A stretch of 64,000 nucleotides of DNA from Scleromitrula shiraiana (Eukaryota; Ascomycota; Leotiomycetes; Helotiales; Sclerotiniaceae), in contig JABELC010000009.1 in assembly GCA_028455995.1 (NCBI GenBank), positions 1,959,501 to 2,023,500 of the forward strand, in the 5' to 3' direction. Under the pieces are notes generated by a model. That model saw only the letters and a list, made by a program, of their open reading frames with translations. It searched no databases and was not told the origin of the DNA. This document shows, piece by piece, positions 1-11,316 of this stretch. The translations under genes were made by a program, and so were the position numbers. Each line of letters begins with the position of its first letter. The first letter of the stretch is position 1.

Positions 1-4
1 AGGT

Positions 5-487
5 ATGCATCGATTGACGAAAGAATTTCAAGAGCTAGTTGATTGGCCGAATAGCATATACAAATTTCAAGGAAATGAAATCCTTCTTGAACTAGAGAAA
101 GCACGCCAGCGACTCGTTATACCGGGTCGGACGAAAAACATCCAGTATGTCGATGAAATTGATGCTCTACACAGATTGATTCAAATTACAGACCGAAAGC
201 AGTTAGAAGTGGCATTTCATTCAATAATACAGAATAGAGATAGCAGTGTTCTCTTGCAGGCGGGAAGTTACATTTACTATGCTAGGGTAGAACATGCAGA
301 TTTGAGGCTGATGGATAGACGTAACATGTTGTATGACGCGGTGCATATGCTGGAGGATATGATTAGATCAAGACCACAAGGCTGGGAACAGGTGTTGGCG
401 GCCTTGATAAAAGATGCAAAGGAAGCCAAGACGAGAATCGATTGTATAATGAATCATGGAGCTATGTTGGAGGCAATGGGCGTGTAG
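5..487 (+). CDS. hypothetical protein, cut or begun at the left window edge
   Basis: An open frame of 160 codons ends at TAG 485-487. The product is hydrophilic and mostly helical in character, with many Arg, Glu, Asp and Leu, no signal peptide and no membrane segment. I recognise no family. The frame stays open to the window edge, and the first bases (AG|GTATGC) resemble a splice donor, so the ATG at 5 may be internal and this may be the last exon of a longer gene. Codon use looks coding and no stop interrupts it, but without the upstream sequence neither start nor function can be settled. Confidence 0.45.
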   Translation: MHRLTKEFQELVDWPNSIYKFQGNEILLELEKARQRLVIPGRTKNIQYVDEIDALHRLIQITDRKQLEVAFHSIIQNRDSSVLLQAGSYIYYARVEHADLRLMDRRNMLYDAVHMLEDMIRSRPQGWEQVLAALIKDAKEAKTRIDCIMNHGAMLEAMGV

Positions 488-2083
488 ATAAGGTTGACTA
501 GAATGTTCTAATAATATATTGAAAGAAGTATTACCACTCCTCTTTGGATGGTAGAGAATCTTCACTGGCAGCATAGATCAAGAGTTCGAAGATATACATC
601 CCACGAATGCAATATAGACAAACTATGCTGACTTATAAAAATGAACAATATCCAGAACCTGATTTTCGAATCTTGTGTAAGATTTATGGAGCGATACAAA
701 CTAATGGTAGCGCCTAGATATCAGAGACAGACGAGCTATTCATTTTTCAATGTCTATTCAAAGATCAATCTTTCCATGTTTTTTGGATGTTTGTCTGGAA
801 TATAGATATCTAAATACTCTCTAAATAAATTTACTTTGAATATTTGTATAAAATACAAATATTGTAGCATCAGATACGTGTAATTAATTGTGCATGAACT
901 AAACGGACATTCAAAAATCCCAATAGCTAGGAAGACATGAGTCTAATATTTCGAAGATGACATGAGATACGTTTCCATGTTCTTTAATCTTCGGTATATC
1001 CTGTCTATCGGGCACCCAACTCATACACTTGTACCGGAAATACTACCTCTCGATTGCGAGTCGACTACTGATGCCGTTCATCTACAACAATCGTATCGCT
1101 TAATAGCAAACTTGCTGCGCAAAGAAGATTACACAAGGGAAAGTATCCATATATTGTCTGTGCGATACTGAGCCCAACGGGACCGCGAAGGAAAAGCCCC
1201 ACGTCATGATGTCTCATTTAACCTACAACTCACTTAGCACTGCCACGGCACTTGTTGCTCACTACGATCCTTCAAAGAACAATCCCCTATTTTCATCATC
1301 CGTGCGCCTCAGCCTTTAAAGTTCAAGTTCGACCGTACAAGCCTGCCACTCCACAACAAATTTTAACCAACACAGGTATAAACGTGTATATGCATGTAGA
1401 TAAAGCAAATTTCGTACGAAAACTCCACATCCGAGGTCTCCTTTAAAATTGTCATTAATTATGCCAATTCAAGACAAATCCAGTGAAAGTGATGTAAGAA
1501 CTTGAAAATATCACGCCAGTAGTCCTCTTTTTCTGATCATTTTTCGATAAACTGTGGAGTGCCTCTTCTCTTTGGTACAAAGAGAGAAGTTTTATTGCGA
1601 GTCTATTCAATTCTCGTTTTTACCTTGAGACAAGATTTATTACCTTAATGTTTTGGAAGAATTTTAGCATATTTTTAAAGTAGTTTATTAGCTAGAACTT
1701 ATTGTACTTATCACGTGAGCTATGACGTGAGTATCAATACAGAAGAGGCGGCGTGCCAGGGTCCCTGATCCGATATGATGAGTGAAACTCGAAGTGCCTT
1801 TTCTCTGGTAGGATATCACGATTTTAATTGGTTAATACGTGGTTTGCATAGAGAAGTTCTTTGTCAAAGCTGCTCTTGAAAGCGTAGCGGGGGGGTGCTG
1901 AAGAGAAGACCTAATATGAGAACTTGGACGTTGCTTATATAATAAAAAAGCTTATCGGAACTTACATAACCCCACTAGCATTCGCTGAGCAGAGTCTGCA
2001 AAACAAAAGGCGTCGTCCTTTATGGAAACGTGGCATGTGAGCAAACAACAACTTTCAAGAAAGATGAAAATGCAAAAATCAAA
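488..2083. other. intergenic, nothing supported
   Basis: About 1.6 kb of AT-rich sequence. The longest open frames are 60-70 codons, lack clear initiation or splice context and resemble no family. A copy of the hairpin-arm motif AAACGGACATTCAAAA lies at 901-916; see the repeat at 18165-18640. Confidence 0.6.
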
Positions 2084-2171
2084 CGACACCTGAGTGATTC
2101 GAACACTCGCTCCCGAAGGAAACGGCTGATCTAATAGCAGGCCGTCGCGTTAACCACTCCGCCAAAGTGCC
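2084..2171 (-). tRNA. tRNA-Ser(GCT) with a short intron
   Basis: The minus strand folds as a class II tRNA. The acceptor stem GGCACTT pairs with AGGTGTC and the discriminator is G. The anticodon stem ACGGC/GCCGT is 5 bp, a short variable arm follows, and the T arm is GAGTG-TTCGAAT-CACTC. The anticodon GCT is at 2136-2138. The anticodon loop is 14 nt rather than 7, which fits a 7-nt intron (TTAGATC, 2128-2134) one base 3' of the anticodon, the canonical position. Removing it gives an 81-nt tRNA. A T-rich run suitable for Pol III termination follows on the transcribed strand. Confidence 0.93.
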
Positions 2172-5100
2172 TATTGAATGTGAGAACGCGGTCTAAAAGG
2201 AAATCTATAAGCTAGTTCGCGTACAGCCAGCCCACTTGTAGATTGAGTATGTGATTATCTATCACCCAGAATCTTACAACAGTTCATTGTTAACTTGACT
2301 AAGGGTTTATGATAGCTAAGTGGAGATGTGGGTGCGTTGGTATCATTCACGCTTCCATATTAGGCCTAGCGCCTTGACCTGTTACAACAAAATCCGATTT
2401 TTAGCTCGTATGTTCAATTATGATTGAGCCACACGTTATACATCTATTTACTGAGCGGTGTGTATCAATTTGCGATGTTTAACATGGCAAGTGAAGTATG
2501 AAAAGTAATGCTTAATAACTAATACCAACCTCATTATATTGAATGAACTAAACTGGGAGCTAGATGAGGGGCGTTTTACGCGAGAACACGTGTGTGCAAG
2601 CTATACTAGGGTAAGTGCTCCAGTAGTGCTAGGCCAGAATCTTCAAACGATAACTTTATATTATATAGTTGATGTTTATTTGAATCTAAAAGCATCGACA
2701 GCGAAGGTCGAATAACATCTGTCAGTAATCATATTTTTATCACGTGCCCATATAGACATATAGATATCGATGAATGAGGATTGGAGGTTCTACACCCTGA
2801 TTCCTGCAACTGATGTCCCTTTTTGTGTCTGTCTACCATTCATTCAATGCAATTATAGATGCAAATGCCAACCAAGGTTTGGAGGAAGGCATCATTTCAT
2901 TGTATCCAATAATTGTTGTCTGAATGAAATGCAGATCAAGACAGTGTCCATAATACCGGAAAGTAGAGCACTAATGTCTTCAGATGTTAGGAAGCAAGCC
3001 AAGTTAGTTGGTAGAGGGTCTAGATATAGTGAGGGGGTGAGGTAATCTTCACCTCATTATATGATGACTATGAAGAATGGAAAGAGATAGACACATAGAA
3101 AGATGTATTGAACAGATGCAATCATAGTGTGTTGTTTGACCAAAGCAATGAAGGCACTTGACATACCTCTTTGTAGTTGTAAGTCAGTATTTCCTACGAT
3201 TAATTTTGATGTTGGTTTACCACACTTAGATATTAGACACAAAGGTCAGTGATCATCTTGACCGGAGACTCTGACGTCAAATACCTGTTGAGGAAGATGA
3301 TACGTGGTATGTTTGATCTCTTGGTGAAGGTTTGAGCGTAGTGACCTTTAACACAAGACGCCCTAAGTAGTATCGAGAAGTTACATGAGTCTCGTGGCAA
3401 CTAATCATAGATGTCGTTCACATCTATCTAGTAACCCTAAAGACTGTGGGATTGCCTTGTCATTCACTTGAAACGAGGTTCTTACGATCTATTTCTGGAT
3501 ACTCTACTTAGAATATGAAAGAACGACATGAACTTGAAGATCTATTTCTGGATACTCTACTCATGATATGAAAGAACAATGTGAACTCGAAGGTCTATTT
3601 CTGGATCGACTTAGGACATCAATGTGGACTAAAGCAATCTTCTTGTTTCCCCAGATTAAAGATATATCTTTGTATCGTCTACTTAGGATAGTAAAGAACA
3701 ATACAAACTTGAAAACCTATTTCTGGTTTGACTTTTCGGGAGATCAAAACAGATACAAACGAGGGATTAGCTTTTTGAATCGAATATCTATTTCTGGATC
3801 AGCTTTCGAGAATTTAAAAGTAGATTTAAACGATCATTTTAGGCGCTTGTCACAATTTCTTTTGTAGACATGGAGGGGATTTGGAAGGTGGATATTGGGA
3901 CAACTTTTAGATAGTTTTCCTATTTCGAGTTGATCTCGATATTTAGGAGAAGCAATAAGTGGGATTGCAATGATATTGTATCCCGAGCCCTGCAGGAACT
4001 TTACTACCAGTATAATATGCATTCATCATGGTATCATCACGACGAATATGACAGCAATAGTATCGAGTATATAACCCAGAAAGTTAATGTAGTAAAGTTG
4101 GCCCATACTTAGTCTCAATATTTAGGCTGATATCCAAGTTAATTATCAAGGTATTGTTTGCTGTACAATGTAAGAATGAAAATGTATCATTTCACAGGGC
4201 CATCAGAAACTCCATGCTCGTTCAGCGGTCTCTGTTACATATAATATTATGATGAACCACTAAGCTCTCGTCACGTGAGGGATTCACAAGATATTGCAAC
4301 ATCTCGTATTCTTTCTACTGGGCTACTTTAAGCTCTATGCCATCGAAAGAGCTAGCTGAGGTACTTACTTTAGAGTTACAAGACCTCTCAACCTGATCTT
4401 TTCGAAGATTAAATCCATCCTTCTGCATTGTCACGAGTCAGACACTGGAGAGTAAACCTCGGCACTTGCAGTGGTGGCAAATATTTCAAAACAATAACAA
4501 ACTTGGGGAAATAACACAATTCTCCTACCATACCTAGCTATGCGAATCCATCGTAATATTAACTTGTTATTCCTTCACATAAATTTGAATAACGACAACG
4601 AGTCATGCTCTGTTACTCTGGCATAGTTGGATCAATAAACCCGTAACGCTTGGAATTCGAAAGATATCGATCATCTACACCACGCCACGAACGAGCATCT
4701 CGTCTGGAGAGCGTCATCCTTGAGGGTATATTGCCTATCTTTCCTCTAGTCTTGTTATTGCCAACTCTATCTGGAAGGAACGGCACCATCGTCATCGCAT
4801 GGTTCCCTCAGCTAGCGTATACCTGACAAATTCTACGTGGGCTCCAACTGAGAAAAAGATGGAGAAGTTTGGGTGAAGTCCGGGGGTGGAATAATTTGTT
4901 GTAAATTCTGGGGAAATATATCAGGGTCAATTGTTGACTGGCAGTAAATGTGGAGGACGTTTAATGTTATATAATACTGTGATTATGGGTATACACCTGG
5001 CGAGCTCCAGATTAACAACTTCCTCGTCAGCATCATTCACGACTCGCTTTCTAATATTCAAAATCGAAGATATTCACAAAGATCGATCATTCCAAAGGAA

Positions 5101-5955
5101 AAGCCTTTCCCGCAAACCGGTGGAGAAAAGCGCCCACCCAAGTTAATAAATTTCCAATGAATTAAGTTTGAGGGTCCGCGTATCTTCCCCGCATTCTTGG
5201 CCTATGCTATCAAATTTGTATGATACTCCAAGGTTCCACTTGACCGGGAGTTTTATTTACATGATTTGCACGACTTGACGATTTCTTTGGTGTATGTTGA
5301 AATAGTAGGAACATGGAATCTCAGATGGTATGTACTCTTCAGCCCTCAGGAAATTTAGATGTTCCACAAACTCCCTGTACAACGGATATTGTTAATAATT
5401 CTCGCTGTCCGATCGATATATTTACCGACCTCTTGATTAATAAACAATCAGCTGCTCAATAAGTTTGATGTTGGTACAAAAAAGAATGTTCCTATCTCTT
5501 GTAACCAGAAGATATTTCCGTGAAGGAGGAACCATCGATGTTATCATACGATTTAATTGACTCGTTGTAACTCAATCTATCGAGTACTCGCCTCTTGCAA
5601 AAGGCTCGCCCCAGATCTACTCAATGCTCGGCATGGACACTAGCTCTAATTTGTACATCTATCTCTTGAATCAGCCAGAACTTTCAATATCTGAGCCCTT
5701 TTGCGTTTGTCGATCTTTCTCAATCTCGTGCCATAATGCTTCTTCATCAGTAAATGCGGAGTAAAATGGTAAATTGTGTCAATTGGTACATAACCTCACT
5801 TCCCATCCCATATCATTGATATTTTAACCAAATACTATACTGCCACTGTTAGATTCTTACTCACCCACGTCTGCTTGAAACATCTCTGTCATCTTCTTTC
5901 TCGAATTTATCAATCTCTCATCTCTTTTCCCTTTTGCTTCTTCATATCTATAAAG
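2172..5955. other. gene-poor intergenic region
   Basis: About 3.8 kb with no supported gene. It contains a 53-bp tandem repeat (3486-3591) with decayed derivatives to about 3820, and several frames of 60-100 codons without family resemblance. The final few hundred bases are pyrimidine-rich and should be the promoter and 5' UTR of the transporter starting at 5956. Confidence 0.6.
3486..3591 (+). repeat. 53-bp tandem repeat, two clear copies plus decayed ones
   Basis: Copies 3486-3538 and 3539-3591 both begin GATCTATTTCTGGATACTCT and differ at only a few positions. A third begins at 3592 but diverges after about 15 bases. Further traces of the TCTATTTCTGG core occur near 3717 and 3786. A 99-codon frame crosses the area but looks like a translation of the repeat. 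Confidence 0.85.
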
Positions 5956-7008
5956 ATGGCTACTGAAATGAATCCCCATCAAGGTGCTGAACCCTTAGAG
6001 AAAGACTTTTCTCGTGACCAAAATGGAGTATCAAACCGTCATAACTACACTAATGGTGGTTATTCGTACCACTTGAATGATTCATCAATGGATTCAGATG
6101 CCGCTTTGAAAAGAATCAGAACTGCTGGAAGTATCAGTATCAGTCCGGAATTGTTCGAAAAGCTCTATCTTTCCCCTCAAAATGCCGTAAAAGGTGATTT
6201 GAGAAAGACTTTCGGAAATCCTACTCCTGTGTATGTATTCCTCCACAAGCTTAACTTAGTATCCAGCTAACATGAAATTGCAGCTGTTTGCTTGGTTTCC
6301 TGCTCTGTCTGTCTCCACTGTCTTGCGATCTAATGGGATGGCGTGGTGCAGGCGGTAACGGCGCGGCCGGGATGTGCGTATATTCACTCTATGAATACAT
6401 TAACATACTTATGAATCAATAGTGGCTCGTACTATTTCTTCGGAGGTCTTCTTATGATAGTCGGTGGTTTTCTCGAATTTGTTCTCGGCAACACATTTCC
6501 ATTCGTCGTCTTCGTCTCCTTTGGTGCTTTCTGGCTCACTTTCGCTGCAACCCTCCAGCCATTCTATGCTGCTTATGGATCTTATGCTCCAGCAGGTCAA
6601 CCTCTAGCCGCTGGTCTTGAGACTCAAGGATTTACCGCTTCGTATGGCTTCTTTCTTTTGTTCATGGGTCTTCTTTGTCTCATCTATTTAATCTGTGCCC
6701 TTCGAACAAACATTGTCTTCGTAATCATATTTTTCACTCTCGTCATCGCATTCGGTCTTCTTACTGGAACATATTGGCAGTTGGCAAATGGCATCGGAAA
6801 TGCGGATCCGAGTGCTATCGCTCTAGCCGGAAGACTTCAAATCGCTGCTGGTGCGTTTACTTTCATCACGTGTATGGCTGGATGGTGGATCTTCTTCGCC
6901 ATCATGTTGGCGGCTTTGGACTTCCCTTTCCAGCTTCCGGTTGGTGATCTAAGCACTATGATTAAGGGCGCAAGTCAGAGAAAGAAGTCCTCAGATCAAA
7001 TGGCCTAG
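5956..7008 (+). CDS. GPR1/FUN34/YaaH family acetate-type transporter
   Basis: Three exons, 5956-6230, 6284-6373 and 6423-7008, encode 316 aa. Introns are 53 and 49 nt with GT-AG ends. The N-terminal 80 or so residues are soluble and Ser/Asn-rich. The family signature follows as NPTPVCLLGF (about residues 88-97), then six hydrophobic segments, with CDLMGWRGAGGNGAA after the first and GSYYFFGGLLMIVGGFLEF as the second. Members (yeast Ady2, Aspergillus AcpA) import acetate or export ammonium across the plasma membrane. An upstream in-frame start at 5875 would prepend a hydrophobic, atypical peptide, so the ATG of MATEMN was chosen. Substrate cannot be read from sequence. Confidence 0.93.
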
Positions 7009-8099
7009 ATGAATCGATAGTGTGTATTTTTGATGAAATCTGATGAGGGCGTATTGGTGCGATATGTTTACATCTCATGATTTGTTTTTTACATGTTACT
7101 ATTTGTATAATTCAAATACTTTAGCTAGCTGGTACATCTTTGTATCACAGTTTATCTATATTCGGTGTTGTATAATATTTAATATCAGGCCATTTTCACA
7201 AAAAGTACTGCGTCATCAGACTAGTGAATGGCAGAAGATCCAGACTGCCGTGCACCTGTGATGCCAAACGCAGTTTCGGTCCAACTTGCCTGTCTTACAA
7301 TTCTCACGTTTTTTAAAGGCGCAAATGGAGACCGTTCAGTTCCACATTGGCATATCTGGTAATTTCTCACTTTTTGGCTCTAGAAGTATTTGTAACGCTT
7401 GACCAGAATTCATGGGGTAAACATTTCCTTGTTATTTGAGTCTATGGTGTGTAACATACTTTATATTTCATCTGCCTTTGCGTGTGATGCTGACGAAATT
7501 TCTATTCAGAATTTCTACATCCAGAGTTGTATTAATTCATGACATACTCATATCTTGAGATGTTTGATATTCTCTCATCTTTTGTGTCAGGTTGTTGATT
7601 TCAAAAGTTTAACGAGGAGTACTTCATATAATGTATCTTGTAAATGTCACTTTTCGCAAGGTCGAGCATGATGAGAATGACTAATGAGTGTGTGATGGAT
7701 GTATGATCGCAACGAATGTTTCCCATCTTCATCGAAAGTCATCTATTTCTAGTCATGATGACTCTTTGAACTTGATTCTAACTCCGAGTCATTTTCACGC
7801 TACATGTTGTCCTTTTATTGAATGTTTTGAACAACCCAGTTCCAAGGACCAACACATCCACAACTCACATGTTAAATTGTACTTTTGCTGTCCAAACTCG
7901 TCTTCAAGACTTCTAAAACTTGGTATTGTTCTCTTGCAAGTTCCCTAACTTATTTTATATTTGAGCTAACTTTCACACAGACAAAATTATTTAATAAGAG
8001 ACATCATCCCCATCACATCGCGAGTAAAACGAGCATCCACACTTCTAACACAAACTCCCGAAAAACCAAACCAGCATTCAAAACTACAAAACGAAAACG
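7009..8099. other. intergenic, 3' UTR and promoter
   Basis: No gene seen. Short frames at 7043-7261 and 7688-8154 have no family resemblance. The last 100 bases before 8100 are A/C-rich with many CAAAAC-type words, as in fungal leaders. Confidence 0.55.
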
Positions 8100-8669
8100 A
8101 TGCATCACTTCTCTATCATTGCTCTCCTCACTCTCATCCTCCGGCTTTCTGTAGCTATCGCCATCCCTGATCAAGATATATCAAGTTCATCAGATTCCGA
8201 TCCCACTCCCGCCCCAGCTCCCGCATTCAACAACGCCACTGTAGGCAACACTACTATTTTTGCAAAGTTGAATCAGCACTGTACACCTGACAACCCTGAC
8301 CCCAACGCCGAGCTCCCAGCAGCACGCTGTAAGTTAATTCTCGCCCATAACAGCTCTGACGACTACATACCCGGCATACCTATTGGCTGTAATACATTCG
8401 ATCGAGCTTGTTCTCCAAGCTCAGAGTGTAGTATCAAGGTCAACAATAATACAGATACGGGTTCTGGGAAAGATGATGATGATAATTGGTTGTTTAAGGT
8501 TTCTTCTGGTATGATTAAAGAGTTGACAGTTTATGGGTATGAGAAAACAAATCCGAACGCTCCGATGTTCAATTATTTGAACAAAGGAAGTGTTGGCAAT
8601 GCCAACTGTACAGCATTTGACAATTTTAAGGAACATTTTTGGCTTCATATAAGTTCCTTTAATTGTTAA
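8100..8669 (+). CDS. small secreted cysteine protein, family member 1
   Basis: Single exon, 189 aa. Residues 1-21 form a signal peptide ending near SVAIA. A Ser/Asp/Pro/Ala-rich linker and several N-glycosylation sequons (NAT, NTT, NNT) follow. Seven cysteines remain, the last being the final residue (SSFNC). Three landmarks are shared with the genes at 9081, 10281 and 23971: a second cysteine before a hydrophobic strand (RCKLILAH), the core FDRACSP, and a C-terminal F-[DN]-C. I recognise no named family. Size, secretion and cysteines fit an extracellular protein, possibly an effector, but that is inference. The asp-rich insert GKDDDDN is absent from the relatives. Confidence 0.82.
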   Translation: MHHFSIIALLTLILRLSVAIAIPDQDISSSSDSDPTPAPAPAFNNATVGNTTIFAKLNQHCTPDNPDPNAELPAARCKLILAHNSSDDYIPGIPIGCNTFDRACSPSSECSIKVNNNTDTGSGKDDDDNWLFKVSSGMIKELTVYGYEKTNPNAPMFNYLNKGSVGNANCTAFDNFKEHFWLHISSFNC

Positions 8670-8683
8670 ATCTCTTTTGTTTA

Positions 8684-8704
8684 GGGGGGGGGGGGGGGGG
8701 GGGG
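8684..8704 (+). repeat. 21-nt poly-G homopolymer
   Basis: Uninterrupted run of 21 G directly behind the stop of the secreted protein gene at 8100. The exact length is the kind of value sequencing often gets wrong. Confidence 0.85.
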
Positions 8705-9080
8705 CAGAGTTTTCAGGTTAGGATATTGTTAGTTGCGAGTTGGAATTTTTGGGGGGATAAGGGAATGGATTGGAATTTTTGTATTCTTATGCTTAATTTC
8801 TGTTAAATAAGCTCTCGCATGATATTTGTATCTGCTACTGTACATTTGCACCATTATATGTCTAAATATTCCTAATATTTTCCAGACCTAAATTCCTTAA
8901 TTCTCTAATGCTCCCCGTACTCATCCTTCCGACCTTGTAATTAAAGAACCTCATTGCGTGACTAACTAAATATTCCTGATATTCTCCACGCCTAAATTCT
9001 TCAAATCTCTACTCTTCCCTTTATCTATCTTGCCCATATCTATCCCGCCCATATCAACCCCCCATATTTATCTATCCATT

Positions 9081-9542
9081 CTAACAATCAAAGTAACAAG
9101 TAAACGTCATGTTGTTGGAGTTCCCATTCCCAGAACAAGCCGTCTCCGTCGTGTTTCCATACTCTTTTCCTTTATATCTCAACCACATTCCGCCAGTCGA
9201 CCCGTCATAATATTTCATAATATCAATATCTGATACAGATCCATCAGTTGTAACAATAGCTGCTGCATCTTTCTTGGCATTCTCAATACTGTATGTTGTT
9301 TTTGGTAATGGGGTACACATGCGGTCGTAAACAGTGGCGTTGAGGATATCTCTTGGCTTCGTGGCGGGTTCAATATTGAGAATAGCGTTGGAGAAGGCGA
9401 TCACGAGGGAACATCCGGCTGCAGAATTAATAGTGCAGGGAGTGTTGATGATGTTGGCGTTTGCGCTTGTGAATGTGAGGGTGAGGGTGAGGGTGAGGGT
9501 GAGGACGAGGGAGAATACTGGTTTGAGGTTTAAGAATTGCAT
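9081..9542 (-). CDS. small secreted cysteine protein, family member 2
   Basis: Single exon, 153 aa from the ATG at 9542 (MQFLNLKP); this start opens directly into a signal peptide. The hydrophobic core is an LT dipeptide run encoded by five perfect GTGAGG hexamers. The mature part has a Cys pair (PCTINSAAGCSLVIAF), the core NATVYDRMCTPLP, and ends NMTFTCYFDC. It converges on the 8100 gene across 411 bp. Between core and C-terminus it aligns with the broken copy at 10281 (YDR.C, a central acidic strand, then CYF[DN]C). No named family recognised; secreted role inferred. Confidence 0.8.
   Translation of the reverse strand: MQFLNLKPVFSLVLTLTLTLTLTFTSANANIINTPCTINSAAGCSLVIAFSNAILNIEPATKPRDILNATVYDRMCTPLPKTTYSIENAKKDAAAIVTTDGSVSDIDIMKYYDGSTGGMWLRYKGKEYGNTTETACSGNGNSNNMTFTCYFDC
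9475..9504 (-). repeat. (GTGAGG)5 hexamer inside a signal-peptide coding region
   Basis: Five perfect copies of GTGAGG on the plus strand encode the alternating Leu-Thr core of the signal peptide of the gene at 9081-9542. Copy-number change would alter signal length by two residues without a frameshift. Confidence 0.9.
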
Positions 9543-10280
9543 GTTTTCTTTTGTTGATATGATGAATGTTTGAATCAACTTTGATTGATGGAAGTAATAA
9601 ACTTGAATATGATCTTGAGTTCTGTGTTTTTACAATATTTGAAATCTTGAATGACTTATTTGTTTGTGTCTTGTGGAAGAAGACTTCTCCAAGCCGGGTG
9701 GTATCTTACCTATTTATGCTTAACAGCAGTGAGCAATGAGCAGTCATTCGCGTTGCTCCTTTTCAGTCATGAGGAGATAATTCTTGATATTGACTCATTG
9801 GCTGATAGTGCTATGACTCTAGATTGAACATCGATATGACTGATGATCCGGCATAATGACTCTGTCTCCGAGTCAATTTATACCATAGGCCACTAATGAG
9901 TCTCCCAATGAGTATTTATATGAAGTCCCGATATATTTTACCAACTTATTAACAACTGACATAACTTTGAAACTTCAGAAATGATCATTATATACGAAAT
10001 TTAAAATTGTCCTTTGGGTGTGAGTAAGTAGCTTTCCCTCCCTCACCCTCTCGAGGTTTTCTTTTCAAGTAAGATCGAGTTGTACTTCGTTGCTCATTTG
10101 CAGAACTCTAGTTCAGAAACAAAAACGACACATTCCGAACTATATATCAGATTCAAAATCCTAGTCTCAAATCATTGCGAATAATCTCCTCCAGGCTTAT
10201 TATCATGGAATAGATACAAATCTCCTTGACCTAGATATATCCCTCGATCATTCGACACAGCAGCAATCAGGCCAGGAACA
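9543..10280. other. intergenic
   Basis: Upstream region of the minus-strand secreted protein gene and of the broken copy at 10281. No gene seen. A minus-strand 70-codon frame at 10172-10384 lacks a recognisable start or relative. Confidence 0.5.
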
Positions 10281-10765
10281 GTGGCATCCCCAATAACCAA
10301 CTCCCTCTCTATATTTTCTGTCCTTATCCTGTTATTTGAAATTACCTTCGCAACCAACACCTTACTTCTCCCCTGTTCTCTCAAGCTGCCTCAAAATCCC
10401 CCCCAGGAAGCTGTCTTTTGGCCTTCGCCTACCTATCATCCCTTCCTCCACCCTTGTATCTCACCCCTCCAAATCTCGATCCTGTGAAAACCAAATACGG
10501 AGATCCACAGGATGTCATAATCTACGATAGATCATGCAAGGCCTTTCCTACGACCTTCAACACCGAAGACGTCAAAGCGGTTGTGACTGCCAAGGGATTA
10601 CTTGGTAATACTCTTGAAATCGAAGATTATAGCGAGTATCGTGGCGATGTACTGACCTTTTTGCATGGTGGTACGAGATGGGGGGGAGATACCCCTTGTT
10701 GGGGCTCGCAGGTTACCGATGGGATGAGGTATGACTGTTACTTTAATTGTACACGTGTGGATTGA
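10281..10765 (+). pseudogene. small secreted cysteine protein, family member 3, broken
   Basis: The 3' part reads GSCLLAFAYL, later VIIYDRSCKAFP, and ends RYDCYFNC plus four residues. This parallels GCSLVIAF, ATVYDRMCTPLP and TCYFDC of the 9081 gene. The upstream part, with a signal-like hydrophobic stretch (SIFSVLILLFEITFA) and the first Cys (LLLPCSLKLPQ), is in another frame. The frames would join if the 7-C run at about 10398-10404 had eight. No ATG starts the upstream frame back to its stop near 10227; 10281 is a GTG. It is either a decayed paralogue or a gene with a homopolymer error plus an unseen 5' exon. Confidence 0.6.
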
Positions 10766-11316
10766 TGGATGGATGGATTGGTGGGAGTGCTCAGATTGGG
10801 ACTGATATACTCACCTGGAGTTTAGGTCGAGACATTTCTTTTATGATGGATATAATGATACTGGATATGGAGGAGATTTTGAGTACAATGTTGTTTATAG
10901 ATTGTTAGAATTAATATCATGCGAGGTTGTATTATTCACCATTGAGAACTACAAAAAGAGAATGACGCAACCCAACTTAGTGATTGGGTTTAATCAGGCT
11001 ATTATTGCATATCCGAGAAACGGACATTGAAATGCTAAATTGAGGACGGATGAGAATTAATGCTACTTGGAATCAATTGAACGCTCTTGATCTCATTGAT
11101 CAAATTATCCAATTCAACATAAAACCAACAATTGATAAAGAGGATCACCAAACGCTATTCATTTCATCTATCGTCAGTCATAATATATGATATCTACCTT
11201 ATCATGTCTTTGGTATCTGAATGTCATACACAAAACATATACAAGCAACCAAGTAAACTCGGCTCTTTCGCCTCTCTTCATCCCATTGTCTCCAGATTCT
11301 ACATCTCATCCCCATC
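10766..11316. other. intergenic
   Basis: No gene seen. An AAACGGACATTGAAATG copy of the hairpin-arm motif lies at 11018-11034. The right part is the 3' flank of the minus-strand HAUS6 gene. Confidence 0.5.

Noticed and set aside
3568..3867. 99-codon frame
   Set aside because: Follows the tandem repeat units and has no relative; translation of a repeat.
5875..5955. Upstream in-frame start for the acetate-type transporter
   Set aside because: Would add a hydrophobic 27-residue leader not seen in the family; MATEMN at 5956 fits better.
10172..10384. Minus-strand 70-codon frame overlapping the broken secreted-protein gene
   Set aside because: Starts mid-frame with no signal peptide and does not align with the secreted family; opposite strand shows clear family motifs.
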